This document shows, piece by piece, positions 17,088 to 26,276 of a stretch of DNA of 52,474 nt. Source of the stretch: CAYGZA01 sp964354135 (GTDB lineage: Bacteria > Planctomycetota > Planctomycetia > Pirellulales > Thermoguttaceae); assembly GCA_964354135.1 (NCBI GenBank), contig CAYGZA010000007.1:1-52474 (forward strand), read 5' to 3'. A program made the position numbers and the translations under genes. Every line of letters starts with the position of its first letter. Within the stretch, counting starts at the first letter, position 1. The notes beneath the pieces were generated by a model that searched no databases, was not told where the DNA came from, and worked only from the letters and a program-made list of their open reading frames with translations.

Positions 17088-18896
17088 ATGCTTGACGTTC
17101 CAACCGCTTTGGACCGCTTGCAGGCCGCGGCGGCGGAAAGCAAGCTTTCGGCCGGGGCCGTGGTCAACATCCGCGCCTGGTTGACCGAGCCGCGCTATGC
17201 CGAGTACGCCCCGCAGGTCCTCGACCACATTGCCGTCGGCAAGTGGAAGGAGCTGGACGATTACTTCTGGACCGTGATCCCCTTCGGCACGGGCGGTCGC
17301 CGCGGCAGGCTGTACCCGATCGGCACGAATGCCATCAACGACCGCACCATCGGCGAGAGCGCCCAGGGCCTGGCCGACTATGTGAAGGAGCACGTCCGCG
17401 ACCGGCCGCTGCGCTGCGCCGTCGCCTACGACACGCGGCACCAGTCGCGGCACTTCGCCGAGCTTTCGAGCGAGATCATGGCGGCCGCGGGATATACCGT
17501 CTACTTCCTCGACGGCTACCGGAGCACGCCGGAGCTGTCGTTTGCCGTGCGGCACAAGAGCTGCTCCTGCGGGATCATGATCACCGCCAGCCACAACCCG
17601 CCCAGCGACAACGCGGTGAAGGCCTACTGGTCGACCGGCGGGCAATTGCTGCCGCCGCACGACCAGGGGGTGATCGACCGCGTCATGGGGGTCACGCAAA
17701 TCCGGCGGATTCCATTTCAGGAGGGGCTGGTTTCGGGGCAGATCGTCTATTGCCAGGACGAAGTGGATGCCGCCTTCATCGCTGCCGTGGCGGGTCAGAG
17801 TCGACCCGGGCCGCGGGACCTGAAGATCATCTATTCGCCGCTGCACGGCGTGGGGGCCTCGGCCGTCTGCCCGGCCCTGGCGGCCGCTGGCTTTCAGGAC
17901 GTGGAACTCTTCGGACCCCATGCCGCGCCCGATCCCGATTTCACCAATGTTCCGGATCACATCGCCAACCCGGAGCGGCCGGTTGTCTTCGATGCCATGA
18001 TCGAACGGGCCCGGCAGACCGGGGCCGACCTGATCCTGGCCACCGATCCCGACTGCGACCGCGTCGGCTGTGCGACCCCCAAGACGCTCCGGCCGGGTGC
18101 CCCTTGGGCCACGCTGACCGGCAACCAGATCGGGGCCCTGTTGGCCGATTACCTGCTCGAGGCCGGCAAGCGAGCGGCGGCGCTCACGCCGGAGCACTAC
18201 GTCGTCAAGACGCTCGTGACCACGGAACTCATCCGCCGCATTGCCGATGCCCACGGGGTCCGGACCATCGGGGACCTCTTGGTTGGCTTCAAGTACATCG
18301 GAGGGGCGATCGACGAGCGGGACCCGGCGAAGTTCGTTCTCGGGGCCGAGGAATCCTACGGCTTTCTGGTCGGGGCCCACGCCCGCGACAAGGACGCTGC
18401 CGTGGCCTCCATGCTCTTGGCCGAAATCGCCGCTCGGGCGAAGGCCGAGGGAATATCCCTGCACGAGAAGCTGGCGGCCCTGTTCCGCCGCTACGGGTGC
18501 CACGTGGAGCGGGCTTTTTCGATCCGGATGCCCGGGGCGGAAGGGATGGAGCGAATGAAGGCCGTGATGAGCCGCTTCCGGCAACGGCCGCCCGAGAACC
18601 TGGGCGGGATGACGGTGGCCCGCGTGCGGGACTATCAGAGCAACGTGGTCAGGGAAGGCAGGGGTCCGCCGAAACCGCTTGCCGGGCCCACCGGCGACAT
18701 GGTGATGTTGGACTTTGCCGCGGAAGGCAATTACGTGGCCGTCCGCCCGTCGGGCACGGAGCCGATCGTGAAGTTCTACATGTTCGCCTACCGGCCGCCC
18801 GCCGAGATCCGCGACGTGGAGGCCTCGCAACTGGAGTTGGCCGCCCGATTGGAGGCAGTCGAGCGGGACCTCAAGGCGGTGGCCGGGGCCGCGTAA
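17088..18896 (+). CDS. Phosphoglucomutase (long phospho-sugar mutase)
   Basis: 602 residues from the ATG at 17088 (GGAAG eight bases upstream). Motifs: 'PFGTGGRRG' near 65-73, catalytic Ser168 in 'MITASHNPPSDNAVKAYW', metal loop 'ATDPDCDRVG', 'GAEESYGF' (sugar-binding) and 'RPSGTEPIVKFYMF' (phosphate-binding). Length and motifs match the long PgcA-type phosphoglucomutase/phosphomannomutase group. It interconverts glucose 1- and 6-phosphate, linking glycogen and UDP-glucose supply with glycolysis. The frame is open far upstream, but that part is antisense to the GlmM-like gene. Confidence 0.9.
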   Translation: MLDVPTALDRLQAAAAESKLSAGAVVNIRAWLTEPRYAEYAPQVLDHIAVGKWKELDDYFWTVIPFGTGGRRGRLYPIGTNAINDRTIGESAQGLADYVKEHVRDRPLRCAVAYDTRHQSRHFAELSSEIMAAAGYTVYFLDGYRSTPELSFAVRHKSCSCGIMITASHNPPSDNAVKAYWSTGGQLLPPHDQGVIDRVMGVTQIRRIPFQEGLVSGQIVYCQDEVDAAFIAAVAGQSRPGPRDLKIIYSPLHGVGASAVCPALAAAGFQDVELFGPHAAPDPDFTNVPDHIANPERPVVFDAMIERARQTGADLILATDPDCDRVGCATPKTLRPGAPWATLTGNQIGALLADYLLEAGKRAAALTPEHYVVKTLVTTELIRRIADAHGVRTIGDLLVGFKYIGGAIDERDPAKFVLGAEESYGFLVGAHARDKDAAVASMLLAEIAARAKAEGISLHEKLAALFRRYGCHVERAFSIRMPGAEGMERMKAVMSRFRQRPPENLGGMTVARVRDYQSNVVREGRGPPKPLAGPTGDMVMLDFAAEGNYVAVRPSGTEPIVKFYMFAYRPPAEIRDVEASQLELAARLEAVERDLKAVAGAA

Positions 18897-18913
18897 CTGC
18901 TGCCTCGGGCCAT

Positions 18914-19840
18914 CTATGTAGATTCGCGCGATTCCGACAGGGCAAGCCGGTCCAGATCGCGCCGGAGCCAGTAGGGGTGAGAAGCGTAGTAACCCCGAGC
19001 CGGAGTCCAGAGGACCAAGCGGAGCCTCGATAGCCTCAAGAGGTGAGACCGCGTCACCTGGAGATCATACCCCAGGTGCGCGGCGACTTTGCTCGGTGTG
19101 AGCGGCTCGACGCGCGGGCCCGGTAGTTCGGCGACGGCGCGCAGGATCGTCCTTTGCTCGTCGCTGAGGTCTCCCAGGGCCGGATCGATCCGCCTCAGCG
19201 CCCTGACGCCGATGCACGCAATCGGCCAAGTCAAGGGCAGGCTGACCGTGACGATAACGAGGAATAGGGGTAGGAGGCTTAGGGGGAGTACTATGGTCCA
19301 CTCGACGATCCGCGCCACGTCTGGAGGGGGAATAGCGCGAAGGCACTCACGCGCGTCGTTCACTTCCTCCAGTATCCACATGAGCTGTAGGCCGATTGCG
19401 TAGCAGAAGCCAAGGCTCGCGCGCCAAGGAATCGGCCGACCCGGCCTCCGGATCCACCTTCTCAGCAGACCCGCGGCTACAACGGTGGCGAGCACCGAGC
19501 CGAACACGGCACCTTCGATGTCCGGCGCCCAAGCCGGTCCGCCGGCACCCGGCACCGCGGGCCAGACGAGCACCCCAGTGACGGCAAAGTACGATGCCAG
19601 AAGCGCGCCGAGAGCGGTTGCGGCCAGATAGTACGCCAGTCTCCGCCAGCCGCACCGAACCGCCAGCCGCGACCACCATGAACCGACGCCGAGAATGCCC
19701 AGGGCGAGTCCCGGACATCCCAACCAGACCGCCGAGGAAAGGATCACCGCCAGCCCGGTCGTCACGACGAAGAGCGTCGCGAGGCTGAACTGAAACGGCC
19801 GGCGGCGGTCGGCAGTCGGTGGCGAGTTGACGGAGTCCAT
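18914..19840 (-). CDS. Planctomycete membrane protein with winged-helix-like C-terminus
   Basis: 308 residues from the ATG at 19840. The N-terminus 'RRRPFQFSLATLFVVTTGLAVILS' has the cytoplasmic 'FQFSL-x-TL' leader plus first membrane helix that recurs in planctomycete proteins of unknown role. About six hydrophobic segments follow (for example 'LAYYLAATALGALLASYFAV' and 'WTIVLPLSLLPLFLVIVTVSL'). Residues about 225-300 are soluble: 'LSDEQRTILRAVAELPGPRVEPLTPSKVAAHLGYDLQVTRSHLLRLSRLRLV' resembles a winged helix. I do not recognise a function. Stop is 17 bases from the end of the convergent phosphoglucomutase gene. Confidence 0.7.
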   Translation of the reverse strand: MDSVNSPPTADRRRPFQFSLATLFVVTTGLAVILSSAVWLGCPGLALGILGVGSWWSRLAVRCGWRRLAYYLAATALGALLASYFAVTGVLVWPAVPGAGGPAWAPDIEGAVFGSVLATVVAAGLLRRWIRRPGRPIPWRASLGFCYAIGLQLMWILEEVNDARECLRAIPPPDVARIVEWTIVLPLSLLPLFLVIVTVSLPLTWPIACIGVRALRRIDPALGDLSDEQRTILRAVAELPGPRVEPLTPSKVAAHLGYDLQVTRSHLLRLSRLRLVLWTPARGYYASHPYWLRRDLDRLALSESREST

Positions 19841-20105
19841 TGTTCGGCCCCGCGATGTTACCCTCTCTACCCTCATGCTACACCCTCAGGCGGCATCTTG
19901 CAGCGCCGGCGGATTGGCCAGCTTCGCGGCGAACGCGCGATCAGATGCACGCGACTTCCGCACCTCCGACTTCCGAGGTCTGCCAGCGTGCTGCAACTCA
20001 ATAGCCCTCAACACTTTGCGCCGATGTGCTAGGCTTGAGATAGCCCGCTCGGGCGTCGCTTCATCGAGACAAACACCCAAGGCTCTTCTAGCGGAGGCCG
20101 CAGCC

Positions 20106-20960
20106 GTGCGCATTGGTAGTTCTCTCTTCGGCGCCGATCTGATTGCCCAAAACAACCTCATGCGGGCGTTCGGCCAGTTGAGCGAAACGAACGTTCGCCT
20201 CTCGACCATGCAGCGGATCAACCGCGGTTCCGACGACCCCGCGGGGCTGATCGCCGTGGGGCAATTGCAGGCGGAGCTGGTCGCCCTCGAGGCACTTGAC
20301 TCCAGCGCCGAGCGCATGTCGGGCGCGATCCAGGTGGCCGATTCCGCCATGGCTCAGGTCGGCGACCTGCTCAACACGATCCGCGGCGACATTGTGGAGG
20401 CCGCGGGTGGGACCTTGAGCGATGCGGAAGTCGCCGCCAAGCAGATGGAGATCGACGCCGCCCTGGGGGCCATCAACCGCATCGGCAGCTCGACCGCGTT
20501 CGGCGGCCGAAACCTGCTGGATGGCACCTACACCATGACCCTCGGTAGCGCATCCGGCACGGGCGGCGGCACCTCGCTGAGTTTGGCGGCGATCAGCACC
20601 GCAGCCCTGGGCGGTAGCGCCGGCTCGCTGAGCGACCTGGCAAGCGGCGCCAGCGCCAGCCTCACGGCGGGCGATCCCGCCAAGGCGGCCGAGATCCTGA
20701 ACGCCGCTCAAGACCAGGTGCTTCAGGCCCGCGCCCAGGCCGCCTCCTTCGAGAGGTACACGATCCAGTCCACCCGGCAGGTCGCAGCGAGCACGGAAGA
20801 GACCCTCACCGCGGCGCTCAGCAGCATCTACGATACCGACGTTGCCGCAGAGGTTTCCCGGCAGGTCCGGGCGCAACTGCTGATAACTACGGGCGTAGCG
20901 AGTCTGTTATCGCAGGGCCGCAGCCGGGGCATGATCGGCCAACTGCTCGCGCAATCGTAG
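20106..20960 (+). CDS. Flagellin-like protein (D0/D1 domains only)
   Basis: 284 residues from a GTG at 20106 with GGAGG eight bases upstream. The N-terminal helix 'NNLMRAFGQLSETNVRLSTMQRINRGSDDPAGL' (16-48) matches flagellin D0/D1 (usual 'RINSAKDDAAGL'). The C-terminal helix 'SSIYDTDVAAEVSRQVRAQLLITTGVASLLSQ' matches the terminal helix ('DTDFA.E...L...Q.L'). The middle is a short Ala/Gly/Ser-rich loop, so the variable D2/D3 domain is essentially absent. It could be a filament subunit or an FlgL/FliC paralogue. No other flagellar gene is in the window. The stop codon lies inside a palindromic repeat. Confidence 0.75.
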   Translation: MRIGSSLFGADLIAQNNLMRAFGQLSETNVRLSTMQRINRGSDDPAGLIAVGQLQAELVALEALDSSAERMSGAIQVADSAMAQVGDLLNTIRGDIVEAAGGTLSDAEVAAKQMEIDAALGAINRIGSSTAFGGRNLLDGTYTMTLGSASGTGGGTSLSLAAISTAALGGSAGSLSDLASGASASLTAGDPAKAAEILNAAQDQVLQARAQAASFERYTIQSTRQVAASTEETLTAALSSIYDTDVAAEVSRQVRAQLLITTGVASLLSQGRSRGMIGQLLAQS

Positions 20961-21083
20961 GGCGCGTGCTTGCACGCACCGAGACTCGCACTCTCTCGCG
21001 GGCGAACGCCCCCTTTGCGTGCGTGTAAACACGCACCCTACTGCCTGTTCCCCTTGCGTGCGTGTAAACACCCACCCTACTGC
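20956..21083. repeat. Cluster of three REP-like palindromes
   Basis: Copy 1 at 20956-20979: CGTAGGGCGCGTGC-TT-GCACGCAC. Copies 2 and 3 at 21012-21044 and 21051-21083 carry GTGCGTGT-AA-ACACGCAC (copy 3 has one change in the right arm) followed by CCTACTGC, so they face the other way. Copy 1 contains the TAG stop of the flagellin-like gene, and copy 3 the TAG stop of the convergent 895-residue gene. A fourth copy lies at 6085-6108. They may also act as bidirectional terminators. Confidence 0.8.
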
Positions 21084-23764
21084 TCAGCGCTCTGCCCAGT
21101 CAGGACGGGCCGGCCCGGGGCTCGCGACGGGCCCAGCGCGAGTCCGAGCCAGCCGTCGTCGAACGCCAACTGCGTGATCTCCAGGCCCTTCAGCCGAGGA
21201 TCGTCGCGGAGCCACTCCGGCACCAGTTGCAGGACCTGTTGCCGGGGGAACGTCTTGCTGAAGACCCCGCGGAGTGCGATTTGCGAGCGCATGTTCAGCC
21301 CGTCGCCGATCAGCTCGATCACCTCGTCGCGGGCCAGATCGGCGGATCGGCCGCGGACCTGCGGCCGGTAGGCGACGCGAACCTCGAAGTTCTCCCACGC
21401 GTGCGGGGACTTTTCGAGGCGGGCCAGCGCCAAGCTGAGGATCGCTTGCCCCTGGTGGAAATGGAGATGGACGGAGTTCTTCGCGGCAAAGGTGATCGCC
21501 ACGTCGTCGTTTTCGGTTTCGCCGCGGAGCAGATTCGCGCGCGGGAGGCGAGCGGCGATCCGCCGCCGCAATTCCGGCAAACGGAAGGTGCCGCCGTCCA
21601 GGCGAAGTTGCTCCAGGAGGTTGTTCGCCGCCGACTCGTGGAGCTGCATGCTGAAGAAGCTATCGGCCGGGGCCTGCGGGCGAGGCGTGTGCCCGCCCAA
21701 CTGCTCGTCCGACGCCAGCCGCAGCCGCATCACGACGCGATCGGCCGTGGTCTCGGCGCCGATGACTTCAGGCCCCAGCGACATCGCCGCCACCGGCTCC
21801 AAGACCCCATTCTTGAGCCGTTCGGCCAGGCCGCCCAAGCGGGCGTCGGCCTCGCGGTCGATCTGCTCCTTGGCCCGCGCCCAGACCTTCTGCTCCACCT
21901 CGGCACTCATCTCGCAGCGTTGCGACTCGTGCTGCGACCGGGCCACCTCCCGCACCAGCGAGCCGACCAGGGGAATCGGATCGAAATCCGTCGAGACGGA
22001 GCGGAGCTGGACGTCGTTGCTCACGGACACCTGGGCTGGCCGCAAGAGCATCCCCCGGGGCCCGACCTCGATTTCCTTCCATGCCCGGTAGACCGACTGG
22101 CTGTCGTTATAGAACGTCGCCGGGCCGGAGACGGAGTGCGTCAGTGCCGCAACCTCGCCTTGAACCTCCAGGGCCATCCGCAGGTGCCGCGGATCTGGAA
22201 TCAGACGGAACGCCAGGTCCGTCGAGGTCAGGCTCTCGCCGTGTACCGGCCTGCCGCCGACCACGTCGTGGATCTGCCGGTACTCGTCGGGCCGATCCGG
22301 AATGAGGCGGTTGAGCAATTCGCCGCGGGCCGCCACGCGCAGATTGGCGTTGCGGTAGTGGCCTTGCAGACCTTCGGCCAACTCATGCTGCTCGGATGTT
22401 GAGGATAAGAGCAGCCGCCGGCAGTCCTTGGCCACCAGCCGGGCATCGCTCGGGACGGCGCTTCGCTCGTACTGCTCCAGGTGCTCCAAGACCTTCCGGA
22501 GATCGATCGGCTCGTCGGCCCAGCGGCGAAGCTCCGACCGCAACGCGGCAACCGGCTTGCCGGCAATGAACTGCCGCTGCCGCGCGTTCATGGGGACGCG
22601 GGCCAACCGCTCCAGGACGAGCTTGGCCACGGTCCGGCTCTGGCCGTCGGCCTCTGCCTGCCCCCCGGCCACGCGGCGCAGTGAGTCCAAGGCGAGATAC
22701 TCGCCCCAGGAACGCCCCTCGGACGTGCCATGGGTTACCGCATCCACCGCGGTCAGGCAGGCCAGCAGACGCTGCGGATCGGCTTGGGCAAGCTCGCCCG
22801 CGGGCGTCCGCAGCCCGCCGGCCAGCATCGTTTGTTTCCAAACCACCAGCCGCCGCTCCAAGGCGTGGCCCGCCCGCCGCGTCTTGCCGGCCAGAGGTTG
22901 CTGCCCCAGGCTCGCCGCCAGGGTCTCCGCGCCGCGGCGCAGCTCGGCGAGCCGGGTGAGGAGCGGCAGGGCCTCGTCCGGCCGATCGCTCATCGCCTTG
23001 CCCAGTCTCTGCAAGAGGCGATCCACTTCCATGGCCCACGCGCCGGTCTCACACTCGACGGCCAGTGCGTCTAACTGTTCGAGGAGGGCGTAAGGCACCG
23101 GCCACCCGGGCTCGGCAACCTGGGCATGCCCCGGCGACGGGTTCTCGACGGCCTCCGGCTCTTGCCCGCCGGGCGAGGGCCGGGTGGGCTCAACGGTTGT
23201 CTCTTGCGGCGGTTTCGACGGAGAATTGCCGTCGCGTTGCTCCGTCGGAAGCGGCTCAGGGGGCAGCAGCGGCTCCTCACCCTTCATCTCTTCCGCCGGC
23301 TTCCATGCGGGAATCGCCACCCGGTCGGCAATTCGCGGCGACACCGGCGCCGGTTCCAGGTCGCTTGACGGCTCTGGATCTTTGGGTTGCGGGCGGTCCG
23401 CGACTACGGACGCGGTGGCAACGCGCGGCGGCTCGTTTGCCCAAGGGACGATCCGGAGTCTGTCGGTCTTGGACGCCGGCTTCGGGTGGTCGACCTCCAT
23501 CAAGAGCGTCGGTCGCGAACGGAGAAGCGGAATCGACGGACAGGGCGTCCCGGAATCCGGGGCTGCACGCGAGGGAGAGGTCGTCGCGGGCCCTGTCCCG
23601 CTCGCGGAGCGGACATCGGCGTCATCGGTGGCGGCAGTTCCGTTCCGTGCGGCGCGGTCCCTCGGCGCCCGCTCCCATATCCCAGGCGATAGGGCGCTCA
23701 GGATGAACAAGCAGGTGAGGATGCAGAGCAGCGGCCAGGTCGGCTCGTAGCGCCGGCGAGTCAT
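21077..23764 (-). CDS. Large membrane-anchored planctomycete protein, unknown function
   Basis: 895 residues from the ATG at 23764. A basic start (MTRRRYEP) and one hydrophobic helix (about 10-28) suggest an inner-membrane anchor with the rest outside. Residues 30-225 are Pro/Glu-rich and probably disordered. From about 230 onward the protein is helix-rich ('YALLEQLDALAVECETGAWAMEVDRLLQRLG'), followed by an alpha/beta part including 'LRMALEVQGEVAALTHSVSGPATFYNDSQSVYRAWKEIEVGPRG'. No enzymatic motif was recognised. Comparable long anchored proteins occur in planctomycetes as unnamed families. It is downstream of rsmD on the same strand, but a 351-base gap argues for its own promoter. Confidence 0.7.
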   Translation of the reverse strand: MTRRRYEPTWPLLCILTCLFILSALSPGIWERAPRDRAARNGTAATDDADVRSASGTGPATTSPSRAAPDSGTPCPSIPLLRSRPTLLMEVDHPKPASKTDRLRIVPWANEPPRVATASVVADRPQPKDPEPSSDLEPAPVSPRIADRVAIPAWKPAEEMKGEEPLLPPEPLPTEQRDGNSPSKPPQETTVEPTRPSPGGQEPEAVENPSPGHAQVAEPGWPVPYALLEQLDALAVECETGAWAMEVDRLLQRLGKAMSDRPDEALPLLTRLAELRRGAETLAASLGQQPLAGKTRRAGHALERRLVVWKQTMLAGGLRTPAGELAQADPQRLLACLTAVDAVTHGTSEGRSWGEYLALDSLRRVAGGQAEADGQSRTVAKLVLERLARVPMNARQRQFIAGKPVAALRSELRRWADEPIDLRKVLEHLEQYERSAVPSDARLVAKDCRRLLLSSTSEQHELAEGLQGHYRNANLRVAARGELLNRLIPDRPDEYRQIHDVVGGRPVHGESLTSTDLAFRLIPDPRHLRMALEVQGEVAALTHSVSGPATFYNDSQSVYRAWKEIEVGPRGMLLRPAQVSVSNDVQLRSVSTDFDPIPLVGSLVREVARSQHESQRCEMSAEVEQKVWARAKEQIDREADARLGGLAERLKNGVLEPVAAMSLGPEVIGAETTADRVVMRLRLASDEQLGGHTPRPQAPADSFFSMQLHESAANNLLEQLRLDGGTFRLPELRRRIAARLPRANLLRGETENDDVAITFAAKNSVHLHFHQGQAILSLALARLEKSPHAWENFEVRVAYRPQVRGRSADLARDEVIELIGDGLNMRSQIALRGVFSKTFPRQQVLQLVPEWLRDDPRLKGLEITQLAFDDGWLGLALGPSRAPGRPVLTGQSAEQ

Positions 23765-24115
23765 TCGTTCGTCGCCCCCGTGTCTCCCGAGTCTCTTGGC
23801 GGACCATGCGCGCGGACCTTCCGGGCGTCGCGCGCGCCCAAAGGGAAGAGCCCGAGGTGTGATAGCCCGTACCCAGATAGGATCGGTTATTTGGGTCGGG
23901 TGATTAGAAGGTGTCTTTCCAGAACTCGGGAATATGCGTTTGAAAGCGCGCGGGGGAAAAATGTCGGTATCTAAGAATGGTGGATCTGGGGTAAATAGGA
24001 AGAATGGCAAGGGCCGAGAAAGGGCCCTACTCGAAGGAGCGCAGCCCTGTCAGGCCCCGGATTCCGCCAGGATCGTGTCCTCGTGTTCGTACGCCGGGGC
24101 CTCGTCCCCCCGAAA
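23765..24115. other. Intergenic region between rsmD and the 895-residue gene
   Basis: 351 bases, locally AT-richer at 23880-24000 than its surroundings. No gene was recognised. In the rsmD frame about 20 sense codons (GDEAPAYEHEDTILAESGA) follow the rsmD stop before the next TGA. Confidence 0.4.
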
Positions 24116-24757
24116 TCACTCCGGCGGCTTGCGGTATATCCCCACGACGGCCGGCGGATACTCGCGAACGTCCCAATCCGCCGCTTCAGGAAGCAGGCGG
24201 AAATCGAACTGACGATCGGCCTCGACCACAAAAACGGAGTCGGCCGGGGCTGCACGCACCAGCCCGCCCAGCAACTCGAGCATCTCCTCCGTCCGTACCC
24301 TATAGAACTCGTAGGGCGGCGACGCAAACACCAGCCACGGCGCCGCCCCCAGGGCATGTTCCCAGCGGGCGCGGAGGAAGACGTTGCCCGAGATCACTTC
24401 ACTCGATTGCTCGACGCCCAGGACGGCGATGTTCTCGCGGATAATGCGAGCGGTGGGATAGTGCTGCTCGATGAACGTTGCCCGGGCGGCGCCCCGGCTG
24501 AGGGCCTCCAGGCCGAGGGCCCCCGTGCCGGCGAAGAGGTCCACGGCGTGCCTTCCTCGGGCGGCGTCGCCGAGCAGGTTGAAAACGGCTTCGCGGACCC
24601 GGTCTTTCATGGGCCGGACTCGCAAGTCGCCGCCGTAGCGGAGCTTGCGGCCGCGGAACCGGCCGCCAATGATCCTCAGGCCGACCGGTTCCGCGGCCGG
24701 GCGGCGCACGGCTCGTCGGGACCGCTCTGGCGAGGGATTCTGTCGACGCGATGCCAT
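24116..24757 (-). CDS. rsmD: 16S rRNA (guanine(966)-N2)-methyltransferase RsmD
   Basis: 213 residues from the ATG at 24757. 'LRIIGGRFRGRKL' at 27-39 and 'RVRPMKDRVREAVFNLL' at 46-62 are the RsmD N-terminal signatures, 'VDLFAGTGALGLEALSRGA' at 72-90 is the SAM-binding loop, and 'FIEQ' follows. The catalytic [DN]PPY motif appears as S-P-P-Y at 146-149, a change in the first position. Length fits the family (about 185-215). It would methylate G966 of 16S rRNA during 30S assembly. A longer upstream frame exists but lacks support. Divergent from the cyclophilin gene with a 193-base spacer. Confidence 0.85.
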   Translation of the reverse strand: MASRRQNPSPERSRRAVRRPAAEPVGLRIIGGRFRGRKLRYGGDLRVRPMKDRVREAVFNLLGDAARGRHAVDLFAGTGALGLEALSRGAARATFIEQHYPTARIIRENIAVLGVEQSSEVISGNVFLRARWEHALGAAPWLVFASPPYEFYRVRTEEMLELLGGLVRAAPADSVFVVEADRQFDFRLLPEAADWDVREYPPAVVGIYRKPPE

Positions 24758-24950
24758 GTGCGGACCTACACTGGAAGAAGACACGCTGAAAACGGCTGCT
24801 CGGCGGCTCCGGCCGTGCCATGACCCCTGGAAGAACGCCCGCCCGGTATGGTACCGTATGGGGTAGAGGTCGGGAAGCATGAGGTTGGGCGAAGGACATA
24901 AGCGTTTGGATGTGACGGGCCTGCGTTTTTTCACTAATAGGTATCCAAGT

Positions 24951-26117
24951 ATGGCGGTTCATGTGCGCTGGTTGGTGGCGTTGTGCTTATTCTCTATTGG
25001 GCCTTCCCCCGCGTGGTCGGCCGACCCCGCCCCGGCTCAAGAATCGGGCCCCCAGGGGGCGGAATTCGACCGGCTCTTCACGGATTGGAAGGGCATCCTG
25101 AACGAGCTCCGCCGGCTCCGCGAGGATTTCCAGAAGGCGTCGCCGGAGCGGCAGGGAGAGATGGAGAAACGCTACGAGGAACTCATGGGCCAGGGCGAGA
25201 AGATGCTGCCCCGGCTGGTCGCCGTGGCCGAGGGGGCCTTCCTGGAGGCGCCTCGCGCCAGACCCGATCTGGCCGAGTTCCTCATGGGAGTCACGATTGA
25301 CTCCTGCTACGTCGATGCCTACGAAGAGGGCTTCCGGCTCACCAAGCTGCTGATCGACAACGGCTTCGACCACCCGATGCTCTACGGGTGGGGAGGCATC
25401 GCTGCGTTCAACGTCGCCGAGTTCGACCTGGCGGAGAAGTGGCTCCGCGTCGCCAAGGAGCGAAACATCCTCAGCAGGCTCGGCCGCGAGGTCGAGGGTC
25501 TCGGAGAAACGTGCTTGATAGACATGGCCTTTTCCAAAGGGGCTTGGAAAAAGGAGCAGGCGATCCGCCAGACCGAGGCCAAGGCCAGTACGCCGGAAAC
25601 CTGGCTGCCCCGGGTCCTCCTGCGGACCAGCAAGGGGGACATCGAGCTGGAACTCTTCGAAAACGAGGCCCCCAACACGGTCGCCAACTTCATTTCCTTG
25701 GTGGAGCGCGGCTACTACAACGGGACGGTCTTCCACCGCGTGATTGAGCACTTCATGGCCCAGGGCGGCGTTCCCCCCGGAGGCCGCGGCGCCGACATCG
25801 GCTATACGATCCCCTGCGAGTGCTATCAGCCGAACTACCGCGTCCACTTCCGCGGCAGCCTCAGCATGGCCCTGCCCGCCGACGGGCGCGACAAGGGGAG
25901 CAACCAGTTTTTCCTCACCTTCCGGCCGACCCATCACCTGGACGGCAAGCACACCTGCTTCGGCCGCGTGGTCAAGGGGATGGAAGTCCTCTCGAAGCTC
26001 CAGCGGATCGTCCCCGAGCGGATGGACACGGGCGAGCCCGACAAGATCCTCGAGGCCAAGGTCCTCCGCAAGCGGAAGCACCCCTACGAGCCGAAGAAGA
26101 TCGTCCGCGGCAGTTGA
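24951..26117 (+). CDS. Secreted cyclophilin-type peptidyl-prolyl isomerase
   Basis: 388 residues from the ATG at 24951; a longer version from 24879 would put 24 residues before the signal peptide. Residues 1-23 are a Sec signal (ending PAWS-A). Residues 30-205 are helical with TPR-like character ('EAPRARPDLAEFLMGVTIDSCYVDAYEEGFRLTKLLIDNG'). Residues 210-375 are the cyclophilin domain: 'GDIELELFENEAPNTVANFISLVERGYYNGTVFHRVIEHFMAQGG', 'GSNQFFLTF' and 'LDGKHTCFGRVVKGMEVL'. The catalytic Arg (FHR) and the Gln of QFF are present. Likely a periplasmic folding helper. Confidence 0.88.
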   Translation: MAVHVRWLVALCLFSIGPSPAWSADPAPAQESGPQGAEFDRLFTDWKGILNELRRLREDFQKASPERQGEMEKRYEELMGQGEKMLPRLVAVAEGAFLEAPRARPDLAEFLMGVTIDSCYVDAYEEGFRLTKLLIDNGFDHPMLYGWGGIAAFNVAEFDLAEKWLRVAKERNILSRLGREVEGLGETCLIDMAFSKGAWKKEQAIRQTEAKASTPETWLPRVLLRTSKGDIELELFENEAPNTVANFISLVERGYYNGTVFHRVIEHFMAQGGVPPGGRGADIGYTIPCECYQPNYRVHFRGSLSMALPADGRDKGSNQFFLTFRPTHHLDGKHTCFGRVVKGMEVLSKLQRIVPERMDTGEPDKILEAKVLRKRKHPYEPKKIVRGS

Positions 26118-26276
26118 ACGGGCCGTCGGGGCCGGAAAAGACGTGAGGGGATTATTGGTCAATAAGAGGTTTCCGGCCTGACTCGGGGGGCGGGGAGGGC
26201 GAGTCGTCCCATGAAGACAGAGGAGCCGTCGCCGCTTGCCGCGGCAGGCTCGCCGCCGAAAACGGCGAAGGAGTCT

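Noticed and set aside
19990..20105. Sigma-28 type promoter ahead of the flagellin-like gene
   Set aside because: A GCCGATGT resembles the -10 element, but no matching -35 element lies at the right distance.
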